Shown piece by piece: positions 11,974 through 20,752 of a stretch of 64,000 nt of DNA. A program made the translations under genes and the position numbers. The notes beneath the pieces were generated by a model. It ran no database searches and had not been told where the DNA came from. It saw only the letters and a program-made list of their open reading frames with translations. Location of the stretch: positions 110,812 to 174,811 of the forward strand of contig NZ_PSSW01000010.1 in assembly GCF_002933295.1 (NCBI RefSeq), in the 5' to 3' direction. This stretch comes from Marinobacter flavimaris (lineage in GTDB: Bacteria; Pseudomonadota; Gammaproteobacteria; Pseudomonadales; Oleiphilaceae). Numbering within the stretch: the first letter of the stretch is position 1; every line of letters begins with the position of its first letter.

Positions 11974-14418
11974 GTGAAAGAATTCATCATTCGCCGCTAC
12001 CGTTCGGACCAGTCCGCGACCTCCGGGCGCCAGACCGTTTTACGCATCGACGATGAAGGAAAAGTACTGTTCGCTGACCACCAGGCCGAGGCAGTGCTCG
12101 GTTATGAGAGTAGTGAACTGGAAGGCCAACCGGTGCACCGGATCCTGGCATCTCGCCAGGATGATCCTTTTGCACCGGCAAACCGCCACCGGATCGAGCG
12201 TGGCCAGAACGTCCTGGTGACCTTCCGGCACAAGGAAGGTTTCTTCTACACCGCCTGCCTGAGCCTGCGACTCGACGTTCGGGATTCCGACAAGGCGGCG
12301 AGTGCCACGATTGCCCTGTGCGACAGCTCAAGCAGGGATTCCCGCCTGTTGCGAGCAGCGGAGAGCATTGCCGGTTTCGGGATCTGGGAACTGGACACCC
12401 GCACGAATGAAATGACCTGGACCGAGGGAATGTTCCAGCTTCTTGAGCTGAGACCGGGCGCCGAAATCACGCCCGAACAGGCGCTTTTCTACTGCCAGAC
12501 CGGCCAGGCCAGGGTCCGGGCCATGTTCCGCCGTTGCCTCCGAACCGGAGACGCATTTTCCCTCAATCTCGATATTGTTACCTCGCAACAGAACCATCGG
12601 CGGGTGACCCTCAGTTGTCGGGCCCTGAAACAGGGCGGCCGGATTACCGGGCTCGGCGGCACCCTGGTAGACCGGACCGCCGATATGAAACTCGACAGGG
12701 CTCGCCAGCACGCAAACACCATGCTCGCAGCGGTCACCAGCGCCACCTCCGATCTGGTTGTGGCAGTCGATCTCTCGTTCAACCTGCTCCACTTCAATGA
12801 CGCCTGGGCCAGACAGTTTGCTGAAACCTTTGGCGGGCGCCCGGAGGCAGGCGACAACCTGAGCGACCTGCTTCAGGAGTTCCCGAACGAACGCAGGCTG
12901 ATGGAACGGCTCTGGCACCGGGCTTTCGAACGTGACAACTTCGTGGTCGAGATGCCCATGGCCCAGCAGTCGCGCCAGCTACCAGTGCATGAGTTCCATT
13001 ACCAGCGCCTGACCAACGACCAGGGCGAAATCACCGGCGCGGTGCACGTGGCCCGTCGCATTGAGCCCAGGCTGAATCACGCCTCCAGTGAGGAATACCG
13101 GATACGTCACGATCCGGTTACCGGCCTGATGAACAGAAAGGCATTCATCGCTCGGGTATTAAGAACCCTGGAGCAGAAAACCCATCGGGAATCCTGCGAC
13201 AGCCTGCTCTACCTGGATCTGGATGAATTCGAACGCTTTAACGATCTTGCTGGCAGCGGCACCTGTGACCGCTACCTCAGGGAGCTGGCCGGCAACCTCG
13301 GCGTGCGCGTCCGGCAGCGTGACGCCCTCGCCCGCCTCGCTGGCGACACCTTCGCCCTTCTGATCGAGAACTGCCCGGAAGCGCGGGCCCGCAAGATTGC
13401 CCAGGAAACCCTTGATTTGATCGGCGACTTTGTCTTCGACTGGCAGGGTCACAGCCTCCAGACCACCGCATCGGGCGGCCTGTTGATTCTGGACAACGAC
13501 GTCCCTGCGGATCCGGAGCAGCTTCTGGGCCAGGCTGCGGACCTGTGCCACACCGCCAAAACCTCCGGACGCAACCGGGTTCACGCGGCCAGGGCCATTG
13601 CCAACCAGACGGACGATTCAGTGGCCAGCAAACGGGTCGAGCAGATCCGCGACGCGCTGGACAAACAGTCGCTGATTCTGAAATACCAGGCCATGAGGCC
13701 GGTGGCCAGCCCCACCTGGGGCGATCACATCGAAATCCTCTGTCGGATTCCAACAACGTCGGATGATGAGACGACACTCCTGCCCGACGATTTCCTGCCC
13801 ATTGCGGAACGGTTTGACCTGGCAAAGCGCCTGGATCGCCAGGTGATCCGGCAAACCCTGGAATGGCTCGGTAACCAGCCCTTGCTGGAACCCCGATTGA
13901 AGTACTGTGGATTTAACCTGTCACTGGCAACTGTGTTGGATGACACCTTCGCCGACTTCATGGCCGATGCCCTGAACCAATCCCCGTTTGCCCCGGACTG
14001 TTTCTGCCTGGAAATCCGTGAGGCCCACGCCACCCAGTATCCCGACGACGTGGCCGTGCTTTGCGACGCCCTGCATCGGGCAGGCTTCCGCGTCGCCCTG
14101 GACGGTGCCGGCGCATCGGTGGAAAGCTACAGCCTGGCGGCGAGATTACCCGTGGATATCATCAAACTGGACCGGAGAATGGTTCAGCAGCTGGAGGAAG
14201 ACCCGGTGCAGCAGGTGATGCTGGAAGCACTGCACCGGATTGCCGAGGCCGCCGGCAAAGTGACGGTGGCCACGTTTATCGAAAGCGACGATGCCCTTCG
14301 CAAGGTACGGACTCTGGGCATTCACTACGGACAGGGCTACCGGCTATGCCGACCTGAGCCACTGGACGAACTCACGCCGGCGGCGGTAGACCTCGCTACG
14401 GGGCGAATCGGCGGTTAA
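11974..14418 (+). CDS. PAS-GGDEF-EAL protein with degenerate catalytic motifs
   Basis: An 814-residue soluble protein with an N-terminal PAS-like domain (about 15-110), further PAS-like segments (about 120-240 and 250-375), a GGDEF-fold domain (about 380-550) and an EAL-fold domain (about 565-800). The motifs are eroded. The GGDEF position reads AGDTF (456-460). The EAL position reads EIL (587-589). The DDFGTG loop reads DGAGAS from 710, losing the second metal-site aspartate. Retained are FNLS, KLDRRM and QGYRLCRP. It is therefore probably a c-di-GMP receptor or scaffold and not an enzyme, though activity cannot be excluded from sequence. The start is GTG with GAGG upstream. Confidence 0.85.
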   Translation: MKEFIIRRYRSDQSATSGRQTVLRIDDEGKVLFADHQAEAVLGYESSELEGQPVHRILASRQDDPFAPANRHRIERGQNVLVTFRHKEGFFYTACLSLRLDVRDSDKAASATIALCDSSSRDSRLLRAAESIAGFGIWELDTRTNEMTWTEGMFQLLELRPGAEITPEQALFYCQTGQARVRAMFRRCLRTGDAFSLNLDIVTSQQNHRRVTLSCRALKQGGRITGLGGTLVDRTADMKLDRARQHANTMLAAVTSATSDLVVAVDLSFNLLHFNDAWARQFAETFGGRPEAGDNLSDLLQEFPNERRLMERLWHRAFERDNFVVEMPMAQQSRQLPVHEFHYQRLTNDQGEITGAVHVARRIEPRLNHASSEEYRIRHDPVTGLMNRKAFIARVLRTLEQKTHRESCDSLLYLDLDEFERFNDLAGSGTCDRYLRELAGNLGVRVRQRDALARLAGDTFALLIENCPEARARKIAQETLDLIGDFVFDWQGHSLQTTASGGLLILDNDVPADPEQLLGQAADLCHTAKTSGRNRVHAARAIANQTDDSVASKRVEQIRDALDKQSLILKYQAMRPVASPTWGDHIEILCRIPTTSDDETTLLPDDFLPIAERFDLAKRLDRQVIRQTLEWLGNQPLLEPRLKYCGFNLSLATVLDDTFADFMADALNQSPFAPDCFCLEIREAHATQYPDDVAVLCDALHRAGFRVALDGAGASVESYSLAARLPVDIIKLDRRMVQQLEEDPVQQVMLEALHRIAEAAGKVTVATFIESDDALRKVRTLGIHYGQGYRLCRPEPLDELTPAAVDLATGRIGG

Positions 14419-14450
14419 CCGTTTCGCCCCGCTGAGTGCGCCGGCTCAGC
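14400..14450. terminator. paired hairpins between convergent GGDEF/EAL gene and argH
   Basis: GGGGCGAA (14400-14407) pairs with TTCGCCCC (14423-14430) and encloses CGGTTAACCG. A second hairpin GCTGAG/CTCAGC follows at 14431-14450. They overlap the stop of the plus-strand gene and the end of argH. There is no T-run, so if these terminate transcription they may need Rho or act as 3'-end stabilisers. Confidence 0.5.
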
Positions 14451-15855
14451 CCAGCTGGTTGCGGGCCCGACCGACCGCCGCACGCACCTGATCCGGCGCC
14501 GTGCCGCCGAGATGATCACGGGCCTGGACCGAACCTTCCAGGGTCAGCACATCGAAAACATCGGCGCCGATATGATCGGAGAACTGCTGCAGCTCTTCGA
14601 GGGTCATATCAGACAGGTCACGACCTTCAGCCACACCGAACGCCACGGACTTGCCCACGATCTCGTGGGCGTCCCGGAAAGGCACGCCTTTCTTGACCAG
14701 GTAATCCGCCAGATCGGTAGCGGTCGAGAAACCGCGCTTGGCTGCCACTCTCATGTTATCGGCCTTGGAGCGAATGGCCGGAATCATGTCGGCGTAGGCT
14801 TTCAGGCAGCCCTTGATGGTATCGACCGTGTCGAACAGTGGTTCCTTGTCTTCCTGGTTGTCCTTGTTGTAGGCCAGCGGCTGGCTTTTCATCAGGGTCA
14901 GCAGGCTGATCAGGTGGCCATTGACACGACCGGTCTTGCCCCGGACCAGTTCCGGCACGTCGGGGTTCTTTTTCTGGGGCATGATGGACGAGCCGGTGCA
15001 GAACCGGTCCGGCAGATCAATGAAGTCGAACTGGGCGGAGGTCCATAGCACAAGCTCCTCGCTGAATCTGGAAAGATGCGTCATCAGCAGTGCCGCAAAG
15101 CTGCAGAACTCGATGGCAAAATCCCGGTCGCTGACAGAGTCCAGGCTGTTCTCGGTGGGCCGGTCGAAGCCCAGCAGTCGGGCGGTCATTGCCCGATCAA
15201 TGGGATAGGTAGTGCCTGCCAGGGCCGCTGCGCCCAGGGGCATTACGTTCACCCGCTTGCGGCAATCCTGCAGACGCTCGGCATCCCGAACCAGCATCTC
15301 GTACCAGGCCAGCAAGTGGTGCCCGAAGGTCACCGGCTGGGCAGTCTGCAGATGGGTGAAGCCGGGCATGATGGTGTCCGCCTCGCGCTCGGCGAGATCC
15401 AGCAGGCCAGATTTCAGGCGATTCAGTTCCTCGGCAATCACGTCGATCTCGTCCCGCAGGTACAGACGGATATCGGTGGCTACCTGATCGTTGCGGCTTC
15501 GGCCGGTGTGCAGCTTCTTGCCCGTAATACCGATACGGTCGGTGAGGCGTGCTTCAATGTTCATGTGCACGTCTTCAAGGCTGACCGACCACTGGAAGTT
15601 GCCGGCCTCGATGTCTGCCTTGACGCCTTTCAGGCCCTCAATGATCTGGTCCCGCTCGTCGGCGGTAAGCACGCCAACCTCGGCCAGCATGGTGGCATGG
15701 GCAATGGAACCGGTGATGTCGTGATGGTACAGGCGCTGGTCAAATCCCACAGATGCAGTAAATTTTTCAACAAAGGCATCGGTGGGTTCACTGAAGCGCC
15801 CGCCCCAGGGTTTTTCAGAGCTTGTGGTCTGGTCAGACTTTTTCTGATCCGTCAT
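14446..15855 (-). CDS. argH: argininosuccinate lyase
   Basis: Splits argininosuccinate into arginine and fumarate, the last step of arginine synthesis. The 469 residues match the fumarase/aspartase superfamily: the signature GSSIMPQKKNPD carries the catalytic serine loop, TGRSRNDQVATD forms the substrate site, and HLQTAQPVTFGHHLLAW carries a catalytic histidine region. The N-terminus has an extra polar stretch (MTDQKKSDQTTSSEK) before the conserved PWGGRF. It is divergent from algZ, as in Pseudomonas. Confidence 0.97.
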   Translation of the reverse strand: MTDQKKSDQTTSSEKPWGGRFSEPTDAFVEKFTASVGFDQRLYHHDITGSIAHATMLAEVGVLTADERDQIIEGLKGVKADIEAGNFQWSVSLEDVHMNIEARLTDRIGITGKKLHTGRSRNDQVATDIRLYLRDEIDVIAEELNRLKSGLLDLAEREADTIMPGFTHLQTAQPVTFGHHLLAWYEMLVRDAERLQDCRKRVNVMPLGAAALAGTTYPIDRAMTARLLGFDRPTENSLDSVSDRDFAIEFCSFAALLMTHLSRFSEELVLWTSAQFDFIDLPDRFCTGSSIMPQKKNPDVPELVRGKTGRVNGHLISLLTLMKSQPLAYNKDNQEDKEPLFDTVDTIKGCLKAYADMIPAIRSKADNMRVAAKRGFSTATDLADYLVKKGVPFRDAHEIVGKSVAFGVAEGRDLSDMTLEELQQFSDHIGADVFDVLTLEGSVQARDHLGGTAPDQVRAAVGRARNQLG

Positions 15856-15974
15856 GGTCTATCTTTCCTGCTGACAGCCCGGCATCATCTGGCGGGAGCT
15901 GGGTACATTGAACGTGGCGGGAGTATACCATTCTGACCCGGGTAAAGGAGACACCCCGTAACGGGGACAAAGGT

Positions 15975-17015
15975 GTGACAGAGAGCGAGTTCTTCGTTCC
16001 GGACCTGTGCCGGGTACGGGCCGTGTTCCTGTTGCTGGTCACCAGTGAACTGCTGGTTCTGGTGCTTGCCATCGTGCAGGCGGAGCGGGGCTGGATCGAC
16101 TGGAATTACTTCGGGCTACTGTCGCTGTTCGTGCAGTGGACCACCCTCACCAGTGCCGCGCTGATCTGCCTTTTGCGCACCCGGCTTGCACGGATGTCCG
16201 TTTCCGGTGCGACAACCACCATCGTCGCCATTGTGCTGCTGGATGTGCTCGCCTTCAGCCTGTTTGCAGACAGCGTCCTGCACCCCCAGGACGGCGTGGC
16301 TGTCTGGCAGGGCGTGGCCAAGAAAATGCTGCTGGCGTTGCTGATCGTGCTCATGGTGCTGCGCTATTTCTACCTGCAGCACCAGTGGCAACAGCAGCGG
16401 GAAGCGGAAATGCAGGCGCATCTGGCATCACTGCAGGCCCGCATTCAGCCGCACTTCCTGTTCAACAGCATGAACACCATTGCCAGCCTGATTGCCATCA
16501 ATCCGGAACGGGCCGAAGAAGCCGTTCTGGATCTTTCGGAACTGTTTCGCGCCAGCCTTCGCACCGGCGACCAGCTGATCCCGCTATCGAGGGAACTGGC
16601 GTTGTGCCAGCGTTACCTGGCCATCGAGGCACTGCGCCTGGGCGACCGCCTGAAACTGGAATGGCAGATTGAAGAGGGCCTTGAGCAACAGGCCATTCCC
16701 CCGCTCACACTGCAGCCATTGGTGGAAAACGCCATCTATCATGGCATCCAGCCGCGCCCGGACGGTGGCACCGTCAGGATTGAAGCCCAGGCCAAAGGCG
16801 AGTTTGTCTACCTGCTGGTACAGAATCCAAAGCCGGACCAGAATAACCAGCAACATGACGGCAACCGAATGGCGCTGGCCAACATTCAGTCACGGCTACG
16901 GGCGCTTTTCGGTGAGCCGGCGGTGCTCAAACACAGCCACCAGCACGATGTGTACACGGTTACCCTGCGACTGCCGCGACGGAAGGCCGGCGAGCAGAGC
17001 GCCCGAAAACAATAA
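15975..17015 (+). CDS. algZ: LytS/AlgZ-type sensor histidine kinase
   Basis: A 346-residue membrane kinase of the His_kinase/LytS group. Four hydrophobic segments fill residues ~15-135. The histidine box RIQPHFLFNSMNTIASL is followed by the ATPase motif LQPLVENAIYHGI. The family lacks the usual HisKA domain, and that is seen here. It lies 29 bases before an AlgR-like regulator and divergent from argH, the arrangement known for fimS/algZ-algR in Pseudomonas. The signal is unknown. The GTG start at 15975 has a purine-rich AAAGG just before it. The symbol rests on family plus synteny. Confidence 0.88.
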   Translation: MTESEFFVPDLCRVRAVFLLLVTSELLVLVLAIVQAERGWIDWNYFGLLSLFVQWTTLTSAALICLLRTRLARMSVSGATTTIVAIVLLDVLAFSLFADSVLHPQDGVAVWQGVAKKMLLALLIVLMVLRYFYLQHQWQQQREAEMQAHLASLQARIQPHFLFNSMNTIASLIAINPERAEEAVLDLSELFRASLRTGDQLIPLSRELALCQRYLAIEALRLGDRLKLEWQIEEGLEQQAIPPLTLQPLVENAIYHGIQPRPDGGTVRIEAQAKGEFVYLLVQNPKPDQNNQQHDGNRMALANIQSRLRALFGEPAVLKHSHQHDVYTVTLRLPRRKAGEQSARKQ

Positions 17016-17044
17016 ACCCCTGACCAACGGAACCGAGACAAGAC

Positions 17045-17794
17045 ATGACTGATACCCGCAGCGTCCTGATCGCCGATGACGAACCCCTGGCCCGGGAACG
17101 CATCCGCCGGTTGGTGGAGGCCGTTCCGGGGTATCGGGTCTGTGGCGAGGCTGCAGACGGCGACAGTTGCTTGAAACAGGTGGCCGAACTGGAGCCCGAC
17201 ATACTGTTGCTGGATATCCGGATGCCGGGCATGGACGGCATGGAGGCTGCCAGCAGACTGAGCCAGCTGGCCAATCCACCGGCGCTGATCTTCTGCACGG
17301 CCTACGACCACTACGCTATCCAGGCCTTCGACGTGCAGGCCATCGCCTACCTGCTCAAACCGGTTCGCAAAGAGGCACTGGCGGAGGCCTTGGCCCGGGC
17401 CGGCAGGGTCAACCGGGTACAGTTGCAGGCGCTCAACGGCCAGGCTGCCCACAGCCAGGAACAGTTGGCGGTGCGCACTCACCGCGGCACCGAGCTGATC
17501 GATCTGTCGGAAATCCTCTACTGCGAGGCAGATCAAAAATACGTCACCATCCATCACGCCCGGGGCGAAACCGTGTGTGACTACACGCTGAAGGAACTGG
17601 AAAACAGCTACCCGAGCATCCTGCTCAGGATCCACCGGAACACCCTGGTGGGGGTTCGCTTTATCCAGGCACTGAGACGGACGCCGGATGGCCACAACCT
17701 GGTCGCCCTGAGGGAAGGCCGGGGCGAGCTGCCGGTCAGTCGCCGCCATGCCAGCAATGTTCGCCAGTGGCTTCAGGAGCACCAGCCGGGCTGA
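17045..17794 (+). CDS. algR: AlgR-like LytTR response regulator
   Basis: A 249-residue regulator with a receiver domain (about 5-120) and a C-terminal LytTR DNA-binding domain (about 140-240). The phospho-acceptor is Asp57 in DILLLDIRMPGMDG, with the acidic pair at DDEP and Lys in YLLKPV. The LytTR half carries YCEADQKYVTIHH and RIHRNTLV. In Pseudomonas AlgR controls alginate, type IV pili and virulence genes; targets here are not deducible. It pairs with the upstream kinase and precedes hemC by about 90 bases, as in Pseudomonas. Confidence 0.93.
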   Translation: MTDTRSVLIADDEPLARERIRRLVEAVPGYRVCGEAADGDSCLKQVAELEPDILLLDIRMPGMDGMEAASRLSQLANPPALIFCTAYDHYAIQAFDVQAIAYLLKPVRKEALAEALARAGRVNRVQLQALNGQAAHSQEQLAVRTHRGTELIDLSEILYCEADQKYVTIHHARGETVCDYTLKELENSYPSILLRIHRNTLVGVRFIQALRRTPDGHNLVALREGRGELPVSRRHASNVRQWLQEHQPG

Positions 17795-17887
17795 ATCAAC
17801 ATGGCCCCAAAAGGTGGTAGCCACGGGACTTTTCTGCCGCCACAAGGTAACCTTGGCGGACATTTTTCCGAACCGACAGTGAGTGTC

Positions 17888-18829
17888 ATGTCCAAACGTA
17901 CCCTTCGCATTGCAACCCGCAGCAGCGCCCTTGCGCTGTGGCAGGCGGAATTCATCAAGGCCGAGCTGGAAAGGCTGCACGACAACATCACCGTGGAACT
18001 GGTCAAGATAAAGACCCAGGGCGACAAGATCCTGGACGTGCCTCTGGCCAAAATCGGCGGCAAGGGCCTGTTCGTCAAGGAACTGGAAGAAGCCATGCTG
18101 GACGGCCGCGCAGACCTGGCCGTCCACTCCATGAAAGACGTGCCCATGGAATTCCCGCAAGGACTGGGACTGGTGGCGATCTGCGAGCGGGAAGACCCGA
18201 CCGATGCCTTCGTAAGCAACCACTATGACAACGTTGACGCCCTGCCCCACGGCGCCGTGGTTGGCACTGCGAGCCTGCGCCGGGAGGCCCAGCTGCGGGC
18301 CTACCGCCCGGACCTGGAAATTCGCGTGCTGCGGGGCAACGTCAACACCCGGCTGGCCAAGCTGGATGCCGGCGAATACGAAGCGATTGTACTGGCCAGC
18401 TCCGGGCTCAAGCGCCTGGGCTTTCACGAGCGCATCCGCTACTGCCTGCCCGACACGTTGTCGCTGCCGGCGGTCGGCCAGGGCGCCCTGGGCATTGAAT
18501 GCCGGGTCGATGACCAGGATCTGCTAGCCATGCTTGAACCCCTGAAGCACAAAGACACCTGGGATCGCGTCACCGCCGAAAGGGCTCTGAACCGTCGGCT
18601 GGAGGGTGGTTGTCAGGTACCAATCGCGGCGTACGCGCTTCTTGAAGACGACGATACAATCTGGCTGCGAGGCCTGGTGGGCGCTGTTGATGGCACCCAG
18701 ATTTTCCGCGTCGAAGGCCGCGCGCCACGGGCCGAAGGCGAACGTCTGGGCCGGGAACTGGCCGAGGATCTGCTGGCTCTCGGAGCCGACAAGGTGCTGG
18801 CTGAAATCTATGGCCATACACCAACCTGA
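17888..18829 (+). CDS. hemC: hydroxymethylbilane synthase (porphobilinogen deaminase)
   Basis: Joins four porphobilinogen units into hydroxymethylbilane in heme synthesis. The 313-residue length is normal. Motifs include RIATRSSALALWQ, KDVPMEFPQGL, GTASLRREAQL and the cofactor cysteine in LEGGCQVPIAAYA, which binds the dipyrromethane primer. The frame opens at 17801, but the family start MSKRTLRIATR sets the ATG at 17888. It overlaps hemD by 20 bases and heads a four-gene hemCDXY operon. Confidence 0.97.
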   Translation: MSKRTLRIATRSSALALWQAEFIKAELERLHDNITVELVKIKTQGDKILDVPLAKIGGKGLFVKELEEAMLDGRADLAVHSMKDVPMEFPQGLGLVAICEREDPTDAFVSNHYDNVDALPHGAVVGTASLRREAQLRAYRPDLEIRVLRGNVNTRLAKLDAGEYEAIVLASSGLKRLGFHERIRYCLPDTLSLPAVGQGALGIECRVDDQDLLAMLEPLKHKDTWDRVTAERALNRRLEGGCQVPIAAYALLEDDDTIWLRGLVGAVDGTQIFRVEGRAPRAEGERLGRELAEDLLALGADKVLAEIYGHTPT

Positions 18830-19619
18830 GCCCGACCTGAACGGCCGGCGGATTCTGATCTGCCGGCCCGAACCCGAGGCATCGCGCCTGGCCAGCCGGT
18901 TTCGTGCAGCCGGTGCCGATGTACATATCCTGCCACTGATTGACCGGGAACCTCTGCCGGAAACGCCCGAGCGCCGCACACTCATTCTGAGCCTGGATGA
19001 ATTTTCCCATGTGATCGCGGTCAGCCCGTTTGCCGCCCGACTGCTGCTGGAAGAGGTGGACACCTGGTGGCCCCAGGTTCCCATGGGCATCCGCTGGTAT
19101 GGCGTTGGTGCCGGCACCGCATCCGTGCTTGCGGAACACGGTCTCAGCCCGCGGCGGCCGCCCGAGGGCTGGACCAGCGAGGCACTGCTGGCATTGCCGT
19201 CACTGCAAAACCTCCAGCATGAGCGGGTTCTGCTCGCTCGCGGGGAAACCGGACGCGAACTGATCCGCGAAACCCTTGAAGCCAGGGGCGCCCGCGTAAC
19301 CCTGCTGCCCCTGTACCGCCGCTTTCGCCCTGACCACACGCCGGAGCGGATCCGGGCCACCCTCGATACCTTTGCTCCGGAGGCCATCGTCGCCCTGTCG
19401 GGCGAAACCTTGAACAATCTCATCGCACTATGTGCGAATAGCGGCCATAATCTATACGATAGGTTATTGATTGTTCCCGCAGATCGGGTTGCCGAACAGG
19501 CCCGGGCAGCGGGATTCCTAAATCCGTGTATACCAGGAAGCCTTGCCGATAACGACATCGTGGCCACGGTTGCAGCGCAACTTGCCGGCCGGGACGGTGG
19601 CTCCGGAAAAGCCAAGTAA
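18810..19619 (+). CDS. hemD: uroporphyrinogen-III synthase
   Basis: Cyclises hydroxymethylbilane to uroporphyrinogen III with inversion of ring D. The protein is 269 residues. Sequence conservation in this family is low, but the segments RRILICRPEPEASRL, VIAVSPFAARLLLE, GVGAGTASVLAEHGL, LLARGETGRELIRETL and TLLPLYRRF fit it well. The start is placed at the ATG at 18810 inside the end of hemC, because upstream frame content is a shadow of hemC. It is followed after 8 bases by hemX. Confidence 0.93.
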   Translation: MAIHQPEPDLNGRRILICRPEPEASRLASRFRAAGADVHILPLIDREPLPETPERRTLILSLDEFSHVIAVSPFAARLLLEEVDTWWPQVPMGIRWYGVGAGTASVLAEHGLSPRRPPEGWTSEALLALPSLQNLQHERVLLARGETGRELIRETLEARGARVTLLPLYRRFRPDHTPERIRATLDTFAPEAIVALSGETLNNLIALCANSGHNLYDRLLIVPADRVAEQARAAGFLNPCIPGSLADNDIVATVAAQLAGRDGGSGKAK

Positions 19620-19627
19620 GGACGCCC

Positions 19628-20752
19628 GTGACAGAGACAACGAATCAACTGCCCGCAACCGTTTCCAAGGAACCGCCTGCTCGCCAGAAACTCTGGCCGG
19701 TATGGCTGGTTGCCATTCTCGCCCTGATCATCGCAATCGCCCTGGCGCTCTGGAGCTGGCAACAGTGGAACAACCACCAGGCTGTCATGCAGACAATCGA
19801 GAGCCTGAAGCAGGACACCGCCCAGCTTGAAGATCTCTATGGCGACCGCGGCAGCCAGCAAAGCCAGCGCCTGCAGTCCCTCGAAGAGAAACTGGCGAGC
19901 CAGCGAGAACTGATTGCCACCCAGCAGCGCCAGATCGACCACAATGCCCGTGAACTGCTGGAAGCCGGAAACCGCACACGCACGGACTGGCTGCTGGCCG
20001 AGGCGGAATACCTTCTGCGCATTGCCAATCAGCGGTTGATGATCGAAAAAGACATCCGCGGAGCCATGTCGGCCCTGGAAGCGGCAGACGAAGTGCTGAA
20101 TGAATCCGACGACATCGGTGTCTACCCGGTTCGCCAGCAACTGGCTCGCGAAATCCTCGCACTCAAGGGCCTGACCGGCGTTGACCGCACCGGACTCTAC
20201 CTGACACTGGAAGCGGCCATCGACAGCATTCACCAGCTTACCGACCAGGCCCTGATCAGTGAGAACGCGCCCGGCTTTGTGGTCAACGCTGCACAGGGAG
20301 AAAGCGCTGGAACCGACGAAGAACCCGGCGCTGTGGTACAGGCCTGGAACAAGGTGAAAGCAACACTGATGCAGGTGGTGGTTGTGCGCCGCATGGACGA
20401 GCCGGTCAAGCCGCTGCTCTCTCCCGACCAGAGCGCCTATGCCCGACTAAACCTACAGCTGATGCTGGAAGAGGCCGAGATGGCGGTATTGCGGGGCAAC
20501 CAGCCGCTGTATGAGCGCGCCCTTACCAAGGCCCGAACCACCATTGACGACTGGTACAACGCAAGCAATCCCCGGGTCACCGCCCTGAGTGACACCCTGG
20601 CTGAGCTGGCCGGCAAGAACGTGGACCCGGAGCTGCCGGATATCAGTCAGTCCCTGGACCTGCTCAAGGAGCGGCTGGCCGGACGCCTAAATGCCAACAA
20701 TGATAATGGCGAGGACAACGCCGACGGCGGTAATGGAGGCGATGATTCATGA
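19628..20752 (+). CDS. hemX: HemX family membrane protein
   Basis: A 374-residue inner-membrane protein of the HemX family. A short cytoplasmic N-terminus and one transmembrane helix (about 20-40, WPVWLVAILALIIAIALALW) are followed by a periplasmic coiled-coil region rich in Gln and Glu. The conserved core WLLAEAEYLLRIANQRLMIEKD is diagnostic. It was once annotated as a uroporphyrinogen methyltransferase, but no SAM-binding motif is visible, so I do not assign that activity. The C-terminus is Asn/Asp/Gly-rich. The start is GTG; the end overlaps hemY by 4 bases. Confidence 0.9.
   Translation: MTETTNQLPATVSKEPPARQKLWPVWLVAILALIIAIALALWSWQQWNNHQAVMQTIESLKQDTAQLEDLYGDRGSQQSQRLQSLEEKLASQRELIATQQRQIDHNARELLEAGNRTRTDWLLAEAEYLLRIANQRLMIEKDIRGAMSALEAADEVLNESDDIGVYPVRQQLAREILALKGLTGVDRTGLYLTLEAAIDSIHQLTDQALISENAPGFVVNAAQGESAGTDEEPGAVVQAWNKVKATLMQVVVVRRMDEPVKPLLSPDQSAYARLNLQLMLEEAEMAVLRGNQPLYERALTKARTTIDDWYNASNPRVTALSDTLAELAGKNVDPELPDISQSLDLLKERLAGRLNANNDNGEDNADGGNGGDDS

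Noticed and set aside
18524..20233. 569-codon minus-strand open frame over the hem genes
   Set aside because: It is antisense to hemC, hemD and hemX, has no motif and is rich in Ser and Arg from reversed codons.
19628..20752. Uroporphyrinogen-III methyltransferase activity for HemX
   Set aside because: The protein is a membrane-anchored coiled coil with no SAM-binding motif. The old name is a carried-over annotation.
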